A stretch of DNA of 64,000 nt from an uncultured Lachnospiraceae bacterium. GTDB taxonomy: Bacteria; Bacillota; Clostridia; Lachnospirales; Lachnospiraceae. Below are positions 35,863 through 43,258 of this stretch, one piece after another. How positions within the stretch are numbered: position 1 is the stretch's first letter; each line of letters starts with the position of its first letter. The DNA lies in contig CAMKQH010000003.1 in assembly GCA_946414885.1 (NCBI GenBank), positions 62,001 through 126,000 of the forward strand. The letters run 5' to 3'. A program made the translations under genes and the position numbers. The notes below the pieces were generated by a model. The model saw nothing but the letters and a program-made list of their open reading frames with translations. It was not told the DNA's origin and ran no database searches.

Positions 35863-36352
35863 AACTTTCTCTCCTTCAGTTTATTCGAAGCTTCTGAATC
35901 TTATTATACACGTTTTCCAGCCTGATTCCACACCTCATTTGTTAATATAAGGTAAACCAATGTGAGAATTATATGGGTGAATAAGAGAACCTTAACCTAT
36001 AAGATCACGTGCCTCTCTTTAGGAATTTGACGAATCAACTTTATTAATTCGGGAGATTTCGATTATTACCGTTTTCACTTTTTATGTGAAAAAGACATTT
36101 TAATAGAGCCTCAAGTTTGCTATTATTATGTTAGGTTGGCAACCATACGTGCCGACTTAACCAAGTGTTGCTTATAAAAGGTATTTCCTGTTGAGAGGGA
36201 TTAGCTGGAAAATTTCGTTAAAGAGGCGAAAAATGGCTTAAATATGCCATGGCAAAGAATCTTTGCGCGGGATAAATGGCTATGTCAAAGTGCAGTTGCT
36301 TGTTAAAATAGAATGATCCCCATAGAATTGAAACTGTTAGGAGGTAGCGAAA
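35863..36352 (+). other. Intergenic stretch without gene
   Basis: 490 bp between divergent Xre regulators. It is A+T rich and carries a weak inverted repeat around GGTTGGCA...TGCCGACTTAACC near 36133-36160. I see no gene and no clear promoter pair apart from the RBS of the next gene. Confidence 0.5.
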
Positions 36353-36925
36353 ATGAAGTTGGGTCAGACAATTGTGCAAATCAGAAAAGAACATGGACTT
36401 ACACAAGAGGATTTGGCAAAGGAGTTCAATGTTACGAGACAGACAGTTTCAAATTGGGAGAATGAGAAGAGTTATCCTGATTTATTTACGTTGGTAAAAA
36501 TCAGTGATACCTATCATTATTCTCTGGACAGAATGTTAAAGGAGGATATCGACATGACAGAAGCAATGAACAGAAGTATTCAGTTAGGAAACGAGGCAAA
36601 AAATAATAGGAAACGAAATCTTTGCATTGGGCTAGTAGGTTGTTTATTTTGCTTATTAATGGTAGTGCTGAGTATAGTTGAGAGTAGTGGAACGTTAACG
36701 GTTATTTTATGGATGGTAGCAATGCTGATTAATGTTTTTTCAATAATTAGCAGTATAAAAACCGCTAGACAACCGAGGAAAACTCTCAGTGCAGATGATG
36801 CGGTTTTGGCAAAACAACTAATGGATAAGGGAATGAAAACTGAAGCCATCAAATTAGTCAGGAAAAGCACAGGCCTTGGTCTTGCAGAAGCCAAGGATTT
36901 GGTGGATAAAACATATCATCAGTAA
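36353..36925 (+). CDS. Xre-family regulator fused to a ribosomal L7/L12 C-terminal-like domain
   Basis: A 190-residue protein with RBS GGAGGTAG. Residues 1-65 are a Cro/C1 HTH (LTQEDLAKEFNVTRQTVSNWENE). Two hydrophobic helices follow (about 88-108 and 115-135). The last 40 residues (MDKGMKTEAIKLVRKSTGLG, LAEAKDLVD) match the L7/L12 C-terminal pattern. A membrane regulator with this tail may bind a translation GTPase or another L7/L12 partner. No neighbour explains its target. Confidence 0.8.
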   Translation: MKLGQTIVQIRKEHGLTQEDLAKEFNVTRQTVSNWENEKSYPDLFTLVKISDTYHYSLDRMLKEDIDMTEAMNRSIQLGNEAKNNRKRNLCIGLVGCLFCLLMVVLSIVESSGTLTVILWMVAMLINVFSIISSIKTARQPRKTLSADDAVLAKQLMDKGMKTEAIKLVRKSTGLGLAEAKDLVDKTYHQ

Positions 36926-36994
36926 AGTGCCTTTTGATTCACAAAATTGGCTGAGCTCTTTTGTCTCGACTGATGAATCTCGTTTCTTCAATTT

Positions 36995-37242
36995 ACGGGT
37001 CAAACTTAGCTTTTTGTCATTCTACCCGTAGACATTTTCATTTTCCTACGGGCCATTTTGCTTCTTTTGCATTTTTGCCCGTAGCCTTTTCCAATTTCCT
37101 ACGGGTCATTTTGCTTCTTTTGCATTTTTGCCCGTAGTCTTTTCCTGCTTCCTACGGGCCATTTTGCTTCTTTTGCATTTTTGCCCGTAGTCTTTTCCAA
37201 CTTCTTACGGGTCAAATTGCTTCTTTTGCATTTTTGCCCGTA
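36995..37242 (+). repeat. Tandem 53-bp hairpin repeats (CCCGTAG family)
   Basis: Four complete hairpins CCCGTAG-N14-CTACGGG (starts 37025, 37078, 37131, 37184; exact 53-bp period) are separated by 25-bp near-identical linkers such as ATTTTGCTTCTTTTGCATTT. Half-sites flank both ends (ACGGGT at 36995, CCCGTA at 37237). Loops vary slightly. The first unit is the most diverged. Confidence 0.92.
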
Positions 37243-37421
37243 ATTTCTATGTTATCCCATGTTTCCTTCGCAATTTTGGATAACCTGTCCCGGAGTTTAC
37301 ACTACCCAAGCTGCTTACAAGGCTATTTATTTTCCATACGCTTAATGCTACTTCACGTTTGTTGCTTTTTTGTTTTACTCAATCGGAGAAAGACAACACA
37401 TATCCATCTTCGCTCTTACCA

Positions 37422-37523
37422 TGTTGCATTTTGGGCCTCGCGTTCTACGAAGATGCAACAAAATACTCCATGCATGCCGCAATGTGTTGCATTTGCTGTC
37501 CTCATGCTTCTTAAAATGCAACA
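37422..37523 (+). repeat. Hairpin repeats (TGTTGCAT family)
   Basis: Two hairpins about 63 bp apart: TGTTGCAT at 37422 pairs with ATGCAACA ending at 37460, and TGTTGCATTT at 37485 pairs with AAATGCAACA ending at 37523. A third, weaker relative lies near 37355-37400. Confidence 0.8.
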
Positions 37524-37555
37524 CGTGGCAGCATTTATTCTGTTTCTGTTGCTTT

Positions 37556-37778
37556 TACCTCCCGCGAAGGCTCCAACCCTTCTGGCGAGGTATTCCGCGG
37601 AAGATTCTTGCTCGTTTTACCTCCCGTGAAGGCTTCGTCACGTCTGAGGAGGTATTCTGCGGAAGATTCTTGCTTGTTTTACCTCCCGTGAAGGCTTCGT
37701 CACCTCTGAGGAGGTATTCTGCGGAAGATTCTTGCTCGTTTTACCTCCCGTGAGGGCTCCGCCCCTTTAGCTGAGGTA
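37556..37778 (+). repeat. Tandem 62-bp hairpin repeats (TACCTCC family)
   Basis: Four hairpins with TACCTCCCG at 37556, 37618, 37680 and 37742 and GAGGTA closing arms ending at 37592, 37654, 37716 and 37778, an exact 62-bp period. The linker reads TTCTGCGGAAGATTCTTGCT or close to it. Confidence 0.92.
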
Positions 37779-37826
37779 TTTGTCAAGCAAGCAATATCGT
37801 GACAAACTCCATGCATCAGTAATCAC

Positions 37827-37961
37827 CTCGACAAACCCCAAGTTGTCGAGCTGTCCATTCGCATGCGGCGGTGCCGCATTGCTCATGTCGCGCTGTCGCG
37901 CTATGTGTCTGTCGGCATAAATGCGCTTGTGTGAGCAAGCTCCCACCGCGCCTTATGCGAC
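37827..37961 (+). other. Cluster of unrelated single hairpins
   Basis: CTCGACAA pairs with TTGTCGAG (37827-37850), ATGCGGC pairs with GCCGCAT (37863-37879), and GTCGGCATAA...TTATGCGAC form a longer stem (37911-37961). With the terminator at 38083 this could be the body of a structured RNA. No reading frame with an RBS is present. Confidence 0.55.
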
Positions 37962-38082
37962 ATCCACGCACCGCTTGTAGGAACACGCAAACCTCAATTT
38001 GCCATGAGAACAGAGTTTAGAAAAGGAGAAGTGGAAAATCATAGAGTAGACAAGCCACGTAAATAGTGATATATTGTCCTTG

Positions 38083-38122
38083 AAGGCAAAGGAGTCTTAA
38101 AAGACTGCTTTGCCTTTTTTTG
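38083..38122 (+). terminator. Strong terminator in front of nadE
   Basis: AAGGCAAAG pairs with CTTTGCCTT and AGTCTT pairs with AAGACT, followed by TTTTTTTG. The nearest upstream gene ends 1.15 kb earlier, so it may end an unannotated RNA. Confidence 0.88.
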
Positions 38123-38174
38123 TGAAATTAGAGTTGTGAAATTAGATTTTATTCGTAAAAAGAGGGAGGCAGGG

Positions 38175-40142
38175 ATGGCTATGAAAAATCACCTGATTAA
38201 GACAGCAGCGGCAGTTCCGAGGCTGAAAGTGGGAGACGTAAAGCATAATGTGGAAGAAATACGAAGAATCATTGAGGACAATTTGGATTGCGGACTGATT
38301 GTCTTTCCGGAGCTGTGCGTGACCGGATATACGTGTGCGGATCTGTTTCGAAGTGACCTGCTGTTGCAAAAGGCAGCGGACGCCGTCCGGCTCATTGCAA
38401 AAGCTACGGAGGGCAGCGGGCTGACGGCAGTCGTTGGACTACCGGTTCGTTTCGGAAATGCCCTGTACAACTGCGGTGCAATCCTGTCGCAGGGGCAGGT
38501 TAAGGCGCTGATACCAAAGTCCTTTCTTCCGAATTATTCGGAATTTTATGAATGCAGGTGGTTTGCTTCCGGAATGGAAATTCGCGGGGAAAGCATAAGG
38601 ATCGGCGAAGAGGAGGTGCCTTTTGGCGTGGATCTGCTTGCGGAGGATCGCGACGGCGGGGCGGTGCTTGGAGTGGAAATCTGCGAAGATTTGTGGGTGC
38701 CGGACAAGCCAAGCACGCATGCAGTCCTTGCGGGGGCGAACCTGATCGCAAATCCGTCTGCGTCGGATGAACTGATTGGCAAGCAGGAATATCGCAGGGA
38801 GCTTTTGAAACAACAAAGCGGAGCATGCTACTGCGGCTACGTCTATGCGTCCGCCGGAACGGATGAGAGCAGCACGGACCTTGTGTTTTCGGGGCATGCG
38901 ATCATCGCCCAAAACGGGAGCATTCTTGAAGAAGCCATTTTCCCGGGGGAGGCACGCGTTTCAAAGGCTCTGGTTGATCTTGGTATGATGATGCACGACA
39001 GGAGAAGACAAAACACCTTTGAAAACAAAGGAAATGCAACGTACAGACGCGTGTCCGTCAGCATTCAGCCCATTGCCGCGAGGGAGATTGGCATTGCCGG
39101 ACTGGCGGGCATATTGAAGGAACAGGGTTATTTCGTTGCACGCAATCCTTTTGTTCCCGCCGAAAACGTGGCAAGGGATGCAAGGTGCCACAGGATTTTG
39201 CAGATTCAGGCGAACGGGCTTGCGACAAGGGTTCGCGCAACCGGAATACGGAATTTGGTGATTGGCGTGTCGGGCGGACTTGACTCCACGCTTGCACTGA
39301 TCGTATGCGCCGAGGCAAGAAAACTGGTGCCGGAAATCAGAATCATAGCCTACACGATGCCGAATGAGGGGAATACTTCAAACCTGACGCATGACAATGC
39401 CAACCGTCTGATGGAATTTTTGGCGGATGAAACGCACGAGATACCGATACGTGAAGGAGTCGAAATACACCTGCTGCAGCTGGGCCACGAGCCTGGCTAT
39501 GGAGGAGAAGGAGACGTCACGTATGAAAACGCACAGGCTAGAATGCGAACCTTTCTCCTGATGGATGCCGCCAACATGAAAAATGCCCTTGTTGTGGGAA
39601 CGGGCGATCTTTCCGAGCTGGCACTTGGATGGTGTACGTATAATGGAGACCACATGTCCATGTATGCAGTGAACGCTTCCGTGCCCAAAACCATGGTACG
39701 CTTTGTGTGTAAGGCATATGCGGAAATCTGCGGAAAGGAAGAGGTAAGGCAGGTTTTGCTTTCCATATGCGACACTCCGATTTCTCCGGAACTGACGCCA
39801 AGCGAGGGAGGAGAGATTGCGCAGAAGACGGAAGAAAAGATTGGAAAATATGACCTAAATGATTTCTTCCTGTATTATTTTCTAAGATACGGATTTGAAC
39901 CGTCGAGAGCGGCCGCCTATGCGCTAAGGGCATATCCGGAGCTTTCTTTGGAGGAGATTAAGACGGCGGCGCTAAACTTCTTCAGGCGTTTCTTTACACA
40001 GCAGTTCAAGAGAAGTTGTTTGCCGGACGGGCCCAAGGTGGGATCCGTCACGCTATCTCCGAGAGGAGACTGGCGAATGCCAAGCGACGCATCGGTTTCT
40101 CTTTGGATGGAGGATCTGCAGGGAGAAGTGGACGTGAGTTGA
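38175..40142 (+). CDS. nadE: Glutamine-dependent NAD+ synthetase
   Basis: A 655-residue two-domain enzyme; the ATG at 38175 has GGGAGG 7 bp upstream. It makes NAD+ from deamido-NAD+, ATP and glutamine. The N-terminal nitrilase-fold glutaminase has FPELCVTGYT and the nucleophile Cys near residue 170 (GVEICEDLW). The synthetase part has the PP-loop GVSGGLDST near 363-371, then VVGTGDLSELALGW and the substrate segment CTYNGDHMSMYAVN. Length is normal for the fused type. It directly precedes the tRNA-Cys-like promoter and is probably not part of that operon. Confidence 0.96.
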   Translation: MAMKNHLIKTAAAVPRLKVGDVKHNVEEIRRIIEDNLDCGLIVFPELCVTGYTCADLFRSDLLLQKAADAVRLIAKATEGSGLTAVVGLPVRFGNALYNCGAILSQGQVKALIPKSFLPNYSEFYECRWFASGMEIRGESIRIGEEEVPFGVDLLAEDRDGGAVLGVEICEDLWVPDKPSTHAVLAGANLIANPSASDELIGKQEYRRELLKQQSGACYCGYVYASAGTDESSTDLVFSGHAIIAQNGSILEEAIFPGEARVSKALVDLGMMMHDRRRQNTFENKGNATYRRVSVSIQPIAAREIGIAGLAGILKEQGYFVARNPFVPAENVARDARCHRILQIQANGLATRVRATGIRNLVIGVSGGLDSTLALIVCAEARKLVPEIRIIAYTMPNEGNTSNLTHDNANRLMEFLADETHEIPIREGVEIHLLQLGHEPGYGGEGDVTYENAQARMRTFLLMDAANMKNALVVGTGDLSELALGWCTYNGDHMSMYAVNASVPKTMVRFVCKAYAEICGKEEVRQVLLSICDTPISPELTPSEGGEIAQKTEEKIGKYDLNDFFLYYFLRYGFEPSRAAAYALRAYPELSLEEIKTAALNFFRRFFTQQFKRSCLPDGPKVGSVTLSPRGDWRMPSDASVSLWMEDLQGEVDVS

Positions 40143-40190
40143 AAATATTTTGCTTTTTCTGGAATATTTTATGGCGAAATACGGATTTGA

Positions 40191-40220
40191 TTGAAATGAA
40201 GGCGGCACGTCATATATAAT
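40191..40220 (+). promoter_or_regulatory. Promoter of the tRNA-Cys-like/cysK transcript
   Basis: TTGAAA (40191-40196) and TATAAT (40215-40220) have an 18-bp spacer. Transcription would start near 40227, about 5 bp before the tRNA-like sequence. Confidence 0.8.
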
Positions 40221-40231
40221 GGCTAAACTAA

Positions 40232-40301
40232 GGTGCCGTAGCCGCTGGAAAGGCATAGGTTTGCAAAACTGAAGTTAGTGGTTCGAATCCGCTCGGCACT
40301 G
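40232..40301 (+). tRNA. tRNA-Cys-like gene (GCA), degenerate
   Basis: A 70-nt cloverleaf with anticodon GCA (loop TTGCAAA), D-stem GCC/GGC and T-arm AGTGG TTCGAAT CCGCT. The acceptor GGTGCCG pairs with CGGCACT only if position 1-72 is a G-U pair, which leaves G as discriminator; CysRS normally needs U73. If U is the discriminator, the acceptor has only 6 bp. The anticodon stem TAGGT/ACTGA has an A-G mismatch and a G-U pair. It has its own promoter and runs into cysK 70 bp later. It may be a special tRNA-Cys or a regulatory pseudo-tRNA. Confidence 0.7.
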
Positions 40302-40370
40302 TTTGAGGGTAGAGGTATCATGCCTTCAAAATAATTAATGTTTCCAGAAATGCCGTTGGAGGAAGAGGGA

Positions 40371-41309
40371 ATGAGCCAGATAAAAGACAGCTTGTTGGAT
40401 TTGATTGGTAACACGCCGATTGTTAACCTAAGCAGTTACGCGGAAGCAGCCGGCGTAAAAGATGCAAAGATTTTGGCGAAGTTGGAATACTTCAATCCTG
40501 CCGGAAGCGTAAAGGATCGAATTGCACTGTCCATGATCGAGGATGCTGAAAGGAAGGGATTGTTGAAGCCCGGTGCGACGATCATAGAGCCCACTTCGGG
40601 AAATACGGGAATTGGGCTTGCAGCCGTCGCTGCCAGAAAAGGGTACAAGGCATTGTTTACCTTGCCGAATACCATGAGCGTGGAGCGCAGGAATCTGCTT
40701 AAGGCATATGGCGCCGAGCTGGTTTTGACGGAAGGCTCAAAGGGGATGAAGGGAGCGATTGCCAAGGCAAATGAGTTGCACGAAGCCATTGAGGGCTCCG
40801 TTATTTTGGGACAGTTTATCAATCCTGCAAACCCCGCGGTGCACAAGACAAAAACGGGACCTGAAATCTGGGAGCAGACGGACGGTAAGGTCAACGTATT
40901 TGTTGCCGGCGTAGGAACGGGCGGAACCATAACGGGTGTTGGAGAATACCTCAAGGAAAAGAATCCCGACATACGGATCGTTGCGGTAGAGCCGGCAAGC
41001 AGTCCCGTTCTCTCCAAGGGAACGCCCGGAACCCATAAGATTCAAGGGATCGGAGCCGGATTTGTTCCGGAGGTTTTGAATACGCAAATCTATGACGAGG
41101 TGATCACCGTCGAGAATGATGACGCTTTCACGGAGGGAAGGAGATTTGCAGTTACGGAGGGCGCTTTGGTGGGCATTTCATCCGGTGCGGCGCTTAAGGC
41201 AGCCGTGGTTCTCGCGCAGAGACCGGAAAACAAAGGAAAAAACATTGTCGTATTGCTACCGGACTCCGGTGACAGATATTTGTCAACTTCACTTTTTGCA
41301 GGAGATTGA
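40371..41309 (+). CDS. cysK: Cysteine synthase A (copy 1)
   Basis: A 312-residue PLP enzyme that makes cysteine from O-acetylserine and sulfide. The ATG at 40371 has GGAAGAGGG upstream. The PLP lysine lies in GSVKDRIA near residue 45, the substrate loop is EPTSGNTG near 71-78, and the phosphate-binding glycines are in [10 protein letters not shown]. It shares a transcript with the tRNA-Cys-like gene and ends in a strong terminator. A second, clearly different copy lies at 46177. Both are in the nitrogenase-like region, which points to sulfide as a product there. Confidence 0.95.
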   Translation: MSQIKDSLLDLIGNTPIVNLSSYAEAAGVKDAKILAKLEYFNPAGSVKDRIALSMIEDAERKGLLKPGATIIEPTSGNTGIGLAAVAARKGYKALFTLPNTMSVERRNLLKAYGAELVLTEGSKGMKGAIAKANELHEAIEGSVILGQFINPANPAVHKTKTGPEIWEQTDGKVNVFVAGVGTGGTITGVGEYLKEKNPDIRIVAVEPASSPVLSKGTPGTHKIQGIGAGFVPEVLNTQIYDEVITVENDDAFTEGRRFAVTEGALVGISSGAALKAAVVLAQRPENKGKNIVVLLPDSGDRYLSTSLFAGD

Positions 41310-41324
41310 GCAGAAAATAAAAGG

Positions 41325-41365
41325 TGCCGTGGAAAATGAGAAATCATTTTTCACGGCATTTTTTT
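41325..41365 (+). terminator. Terminator after cysK copy 1
   Basis: TGCCGTGGAAAATGA pairs with TCATTTTTCACGGCA around GAAA, followed by TTTTTTT. Confidence 0.92.
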
Positions 41366-41395
41366 ACGGGGATTTTCGCGCGAGACGAAGCAGCC

Positions 41396-42499
41396 TTAAA
41401 TGGTGTAGTTGTCAAAGCTGTCATCATTGCGGATGTATTCATTTACGGACTTTCCCATGATTTCTTTGAAGAGCTTAAGAAAGTAATGGAAATCCTTATA
41501 TCGCAGCTGGGATGCAATGTCTTCAAAAGACAGGTCCGTATAATTGATCAGATACTCGGCGCGATGCATCTTTACCATAGAGACCAGCTGGGAATAGCGC
41601 AGGGGGGATTTTTTGCTGAACAGATTGCTTAAGTAGGTGTGGTTTAAGTAAAACAGGTCGGCAATGGCGGTCAGCTTCAGGTTTTCCTCCGGGTGCTCTA
41701 AGAGATAGGTATGGATTTTAGCCAGGGTCTTATCTTCAAATTGAGGATAAAGGAGGCAGTACTTTTCAAAAAGGTAAGTGAATTTGCGGACGTAGAATTC
41801 AGCAAAATCATCAGGATTGGATAATTCGAGATAATCAATCTGTTCATGAAAGCTTCTGGGAACGTAGAGCTGAATCCATTCGTGCCGGGAATAGATCCCT
41901 TCCACAAGGGAAACGTACAGCTTATTGACAAGCAAGTCGGGATGCTTCCCTATTTTGTTTGGCGTGTTATACAGGGAGCGGATCATCAGCTGCACGCTGC
42001 CGATGACCTTTTGATTTCTCCTGTCAAAGGAATCCAACAATCTGTTGATCTGCTCCGGATTGAAGTGAACGTTTGCAATTGACATGATGCTGAGCTGCTG
42101 TTTTTTGATCCGCTCAAGCTCATTTGCCGCACGTGAGAACAGGTTTTCCATGTCCTGCTGGGACGCGGGCTTTGGAAGATAATCAAATGCGCCGTAGATA
42201 AAGCCTTCCCTGGCGTAGGAGAAGGTGACAATGTCACTGATAAATACGACAAGCGGAGGTTGATTGTTGACGTGAATCTGTTTGAGTAACTGCAGACCGT
42301 CACATAGCGTCAAGTTGATTTCGGTGAGGATCAGGTCATAGTGTTGATTGCGGATCAGTTCAAGTGCATCCCGTCCGTTTGCGGCCGTGTCAACGCATTC
42401 AAATCCTTCGTGCTCTTCCGTTTCTTTTTTCCAAACGGGCAGATTTAATAATGCGGCAAGAGAAAATTCCTGCGGCTCTACGATCAATACTCTGTACAC
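41396..42499 (-). CDS. AraC-type response regulator with degenerate receiver
   Basis: A 367-residue regulator. The receiver-like domain (residues 1-125) has Glu60 where the phosphorylated Asp belongs (DLILTEINL) and E8-P9 in place of the acidic pair; the conserved Lys110 (YLPKPAS) is kept. The C-terminal ~100 residues are an AraC DNA-binding domain (LTAIADLFYLNHTYLSNLFSKK, YINYTDLSFEDIASQL-like). It is divergent from the FMN-binding and nitrogenase-like genes and converges with cysK. It probably controls these genes without phosphorylation, maybe through a ligand. The middle part (125-250) is not recognised. Confidence 0.85.
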   Translation of the reverse strand: MYRVLIVEPQEFSLAALLNLPVWKKETEEHEGFECVDTAANGRDALELIRNQHYDLILTEINLTLCDGLQLLKQIHVNNQPPLVVFISDIVTFSYAREGFIYGAFDYLPKPASQQDMENLFSRAANELERIKKQQLSIMSIANVHFNPEQINRLLDSFDRRNQKVIGSVQLMIRSLYNTPNKIGKHPDLLVNKLYVSLVEGIYSRHEWIQLYVPRSFHEQIDYLELSNPDDFAEFYVRKFTYLFEKYCLLYPQFEDKTLAKIHTYLLEHPEENLKLTAIADLFYLNHTYLSNLFSKKSPLRYSQLVSMVKMHRAEYLINYTDLSFEDIASQLRYKDFHYFLKLFKEIMGKSVNEYIRNDDSFDNYTI

Positions 42500-42527
42500 G
42501 TCTCCTCACCTCCTTTTTTTCATGAAA

Positions 42528-42559
42528 ACCTATTTACATAGTAGGAAGATAAAATAGGT
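42528..42559 (-). promoter_or_regulatory. Inverted repeat upstream of the AraC-type gene
   Basis: ACCTATTT (42528-42535) and AAATAGGT (42552-42559) form a dyad directly before the regulator's start. It is a candidate autoregulatory site. Confidence 0.5.
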
Positions 42560-42640
42560 ATTTTAGCTATTTTATTACACTGAGAAAATAAGTCAATAGA
42601 AAAAGTTTTGAATATTATTGATAATTTTTTTATTTTTGCG

Positions 42641-42704
42641 GTTTGCAAACGAAAAAAAGCATTTTGTTTGTAAAATTGTATGTTTTTTTTGGCTGATCGG
42701 CCAA
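42641..42704 (+). promoter_or_regulatory. Palindromes upstream of the nitrogenase-like operon
   Basis: GTTTGCAAAC (42641-42650) is a perfect 10-bp palindrome and TTGGCTGATCGGCCAA (42689-42704) is a near-perfect one. Both lie in the A+T-rich divergent gap and are candidate regulator sites. The -35/-10 pair is not clear. Confidence 0.45.
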
Positions 42705-42790
42705 AAGGATTGCTTTTTCCATGGAGAAAAAAGATAATTCACCTAATCAAAAAAACATCTGCTGATGAAAAAAGAGAAGGAGAAAACGTT

Positions 42791-43228
42791 ATGGCATTAA
42801 CAAATCAAGAAATCGAGCAATATTTACAGAGTACCAAGAGAATTCTTCTGGCAACCGTTACGGAGGATAACAAGGCTGACGTTCGCATTCTCGGTGCGAT
42901 TGCAACCGATGGCTTTAAGACCTACTTCTCTACCGCGACAAACGCCAGAAAAGTAGCTCAGATCGAGAAGAATCCCAACGTTGCCATTTATTTTGAAGCG
43001 CCCGGACAGGAGTTCCCGAACTACGTAAACGCAACTCTTTACGGAAAGGCCAAGAAGCTCACCTGCGAGAAGGGCATTGAGAAGGCAACCGCGCTAATTA
43101 AGGAAAAGCTGCCTAAATTCGAATTGACGGCAGATAAGAGCATTTTTGTCGTGGAACCTGAAGAGATCAAGATTTTTAACTCTTCGGCGGAGCTTGCTCA
43201 GGATAAGATTCAGATTGTAAAGATCTGA
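42791..43228 (+). CDS. Pyridoxamine-phosphate-oxidase-fold FMN-binding protein
   Basis: A 145-residue protein; the ATG at 42791 follows AAGGAG, while a longer frame upstream lacks an RBS. It has the split-barrel flavin fold of PPOX-like proteins (KRILLATVTEDNKADVRILG, FSTATNARKVAQIEKNPNVAIYFEA). It is probably a flavoprotein reductase or flavin carrier. It starts the nitrogenase-like operon, with the NifK-like gene 30 bp downstream, so it might pass electrons or protect the system. That role is inference. Confidence 0.78.
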   Translation: MALTNQEIEQYLQSTKRILLATVTEDNKADVRILGAIATDGFKTYFSTATNARKVAQIEKNPNVAIYFEAPGQEFPNYVNATLYGKAKKLTCEKGIEKATALIKEKLPKFELTADKSIFVVEPEEIKIFNSSAELAQDKIQIVKI

Positions 43229-43258
43229 AAGATTCATTTTTGATGGAGGAAAATAAGA

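Noticed and set aside
36995..37778. CRISPR array
   Set aside because: The units have regular spacing, but the parts between palindromes are almost identical rather than unique spacers, and no cas genes are near.
40232..40370. T-box riboswitch in the cysK leader
   Set aside because: No T-box sequence or antiterminator is seen; the leader contains the tRNA-like gene itself and no terminator before cysK.
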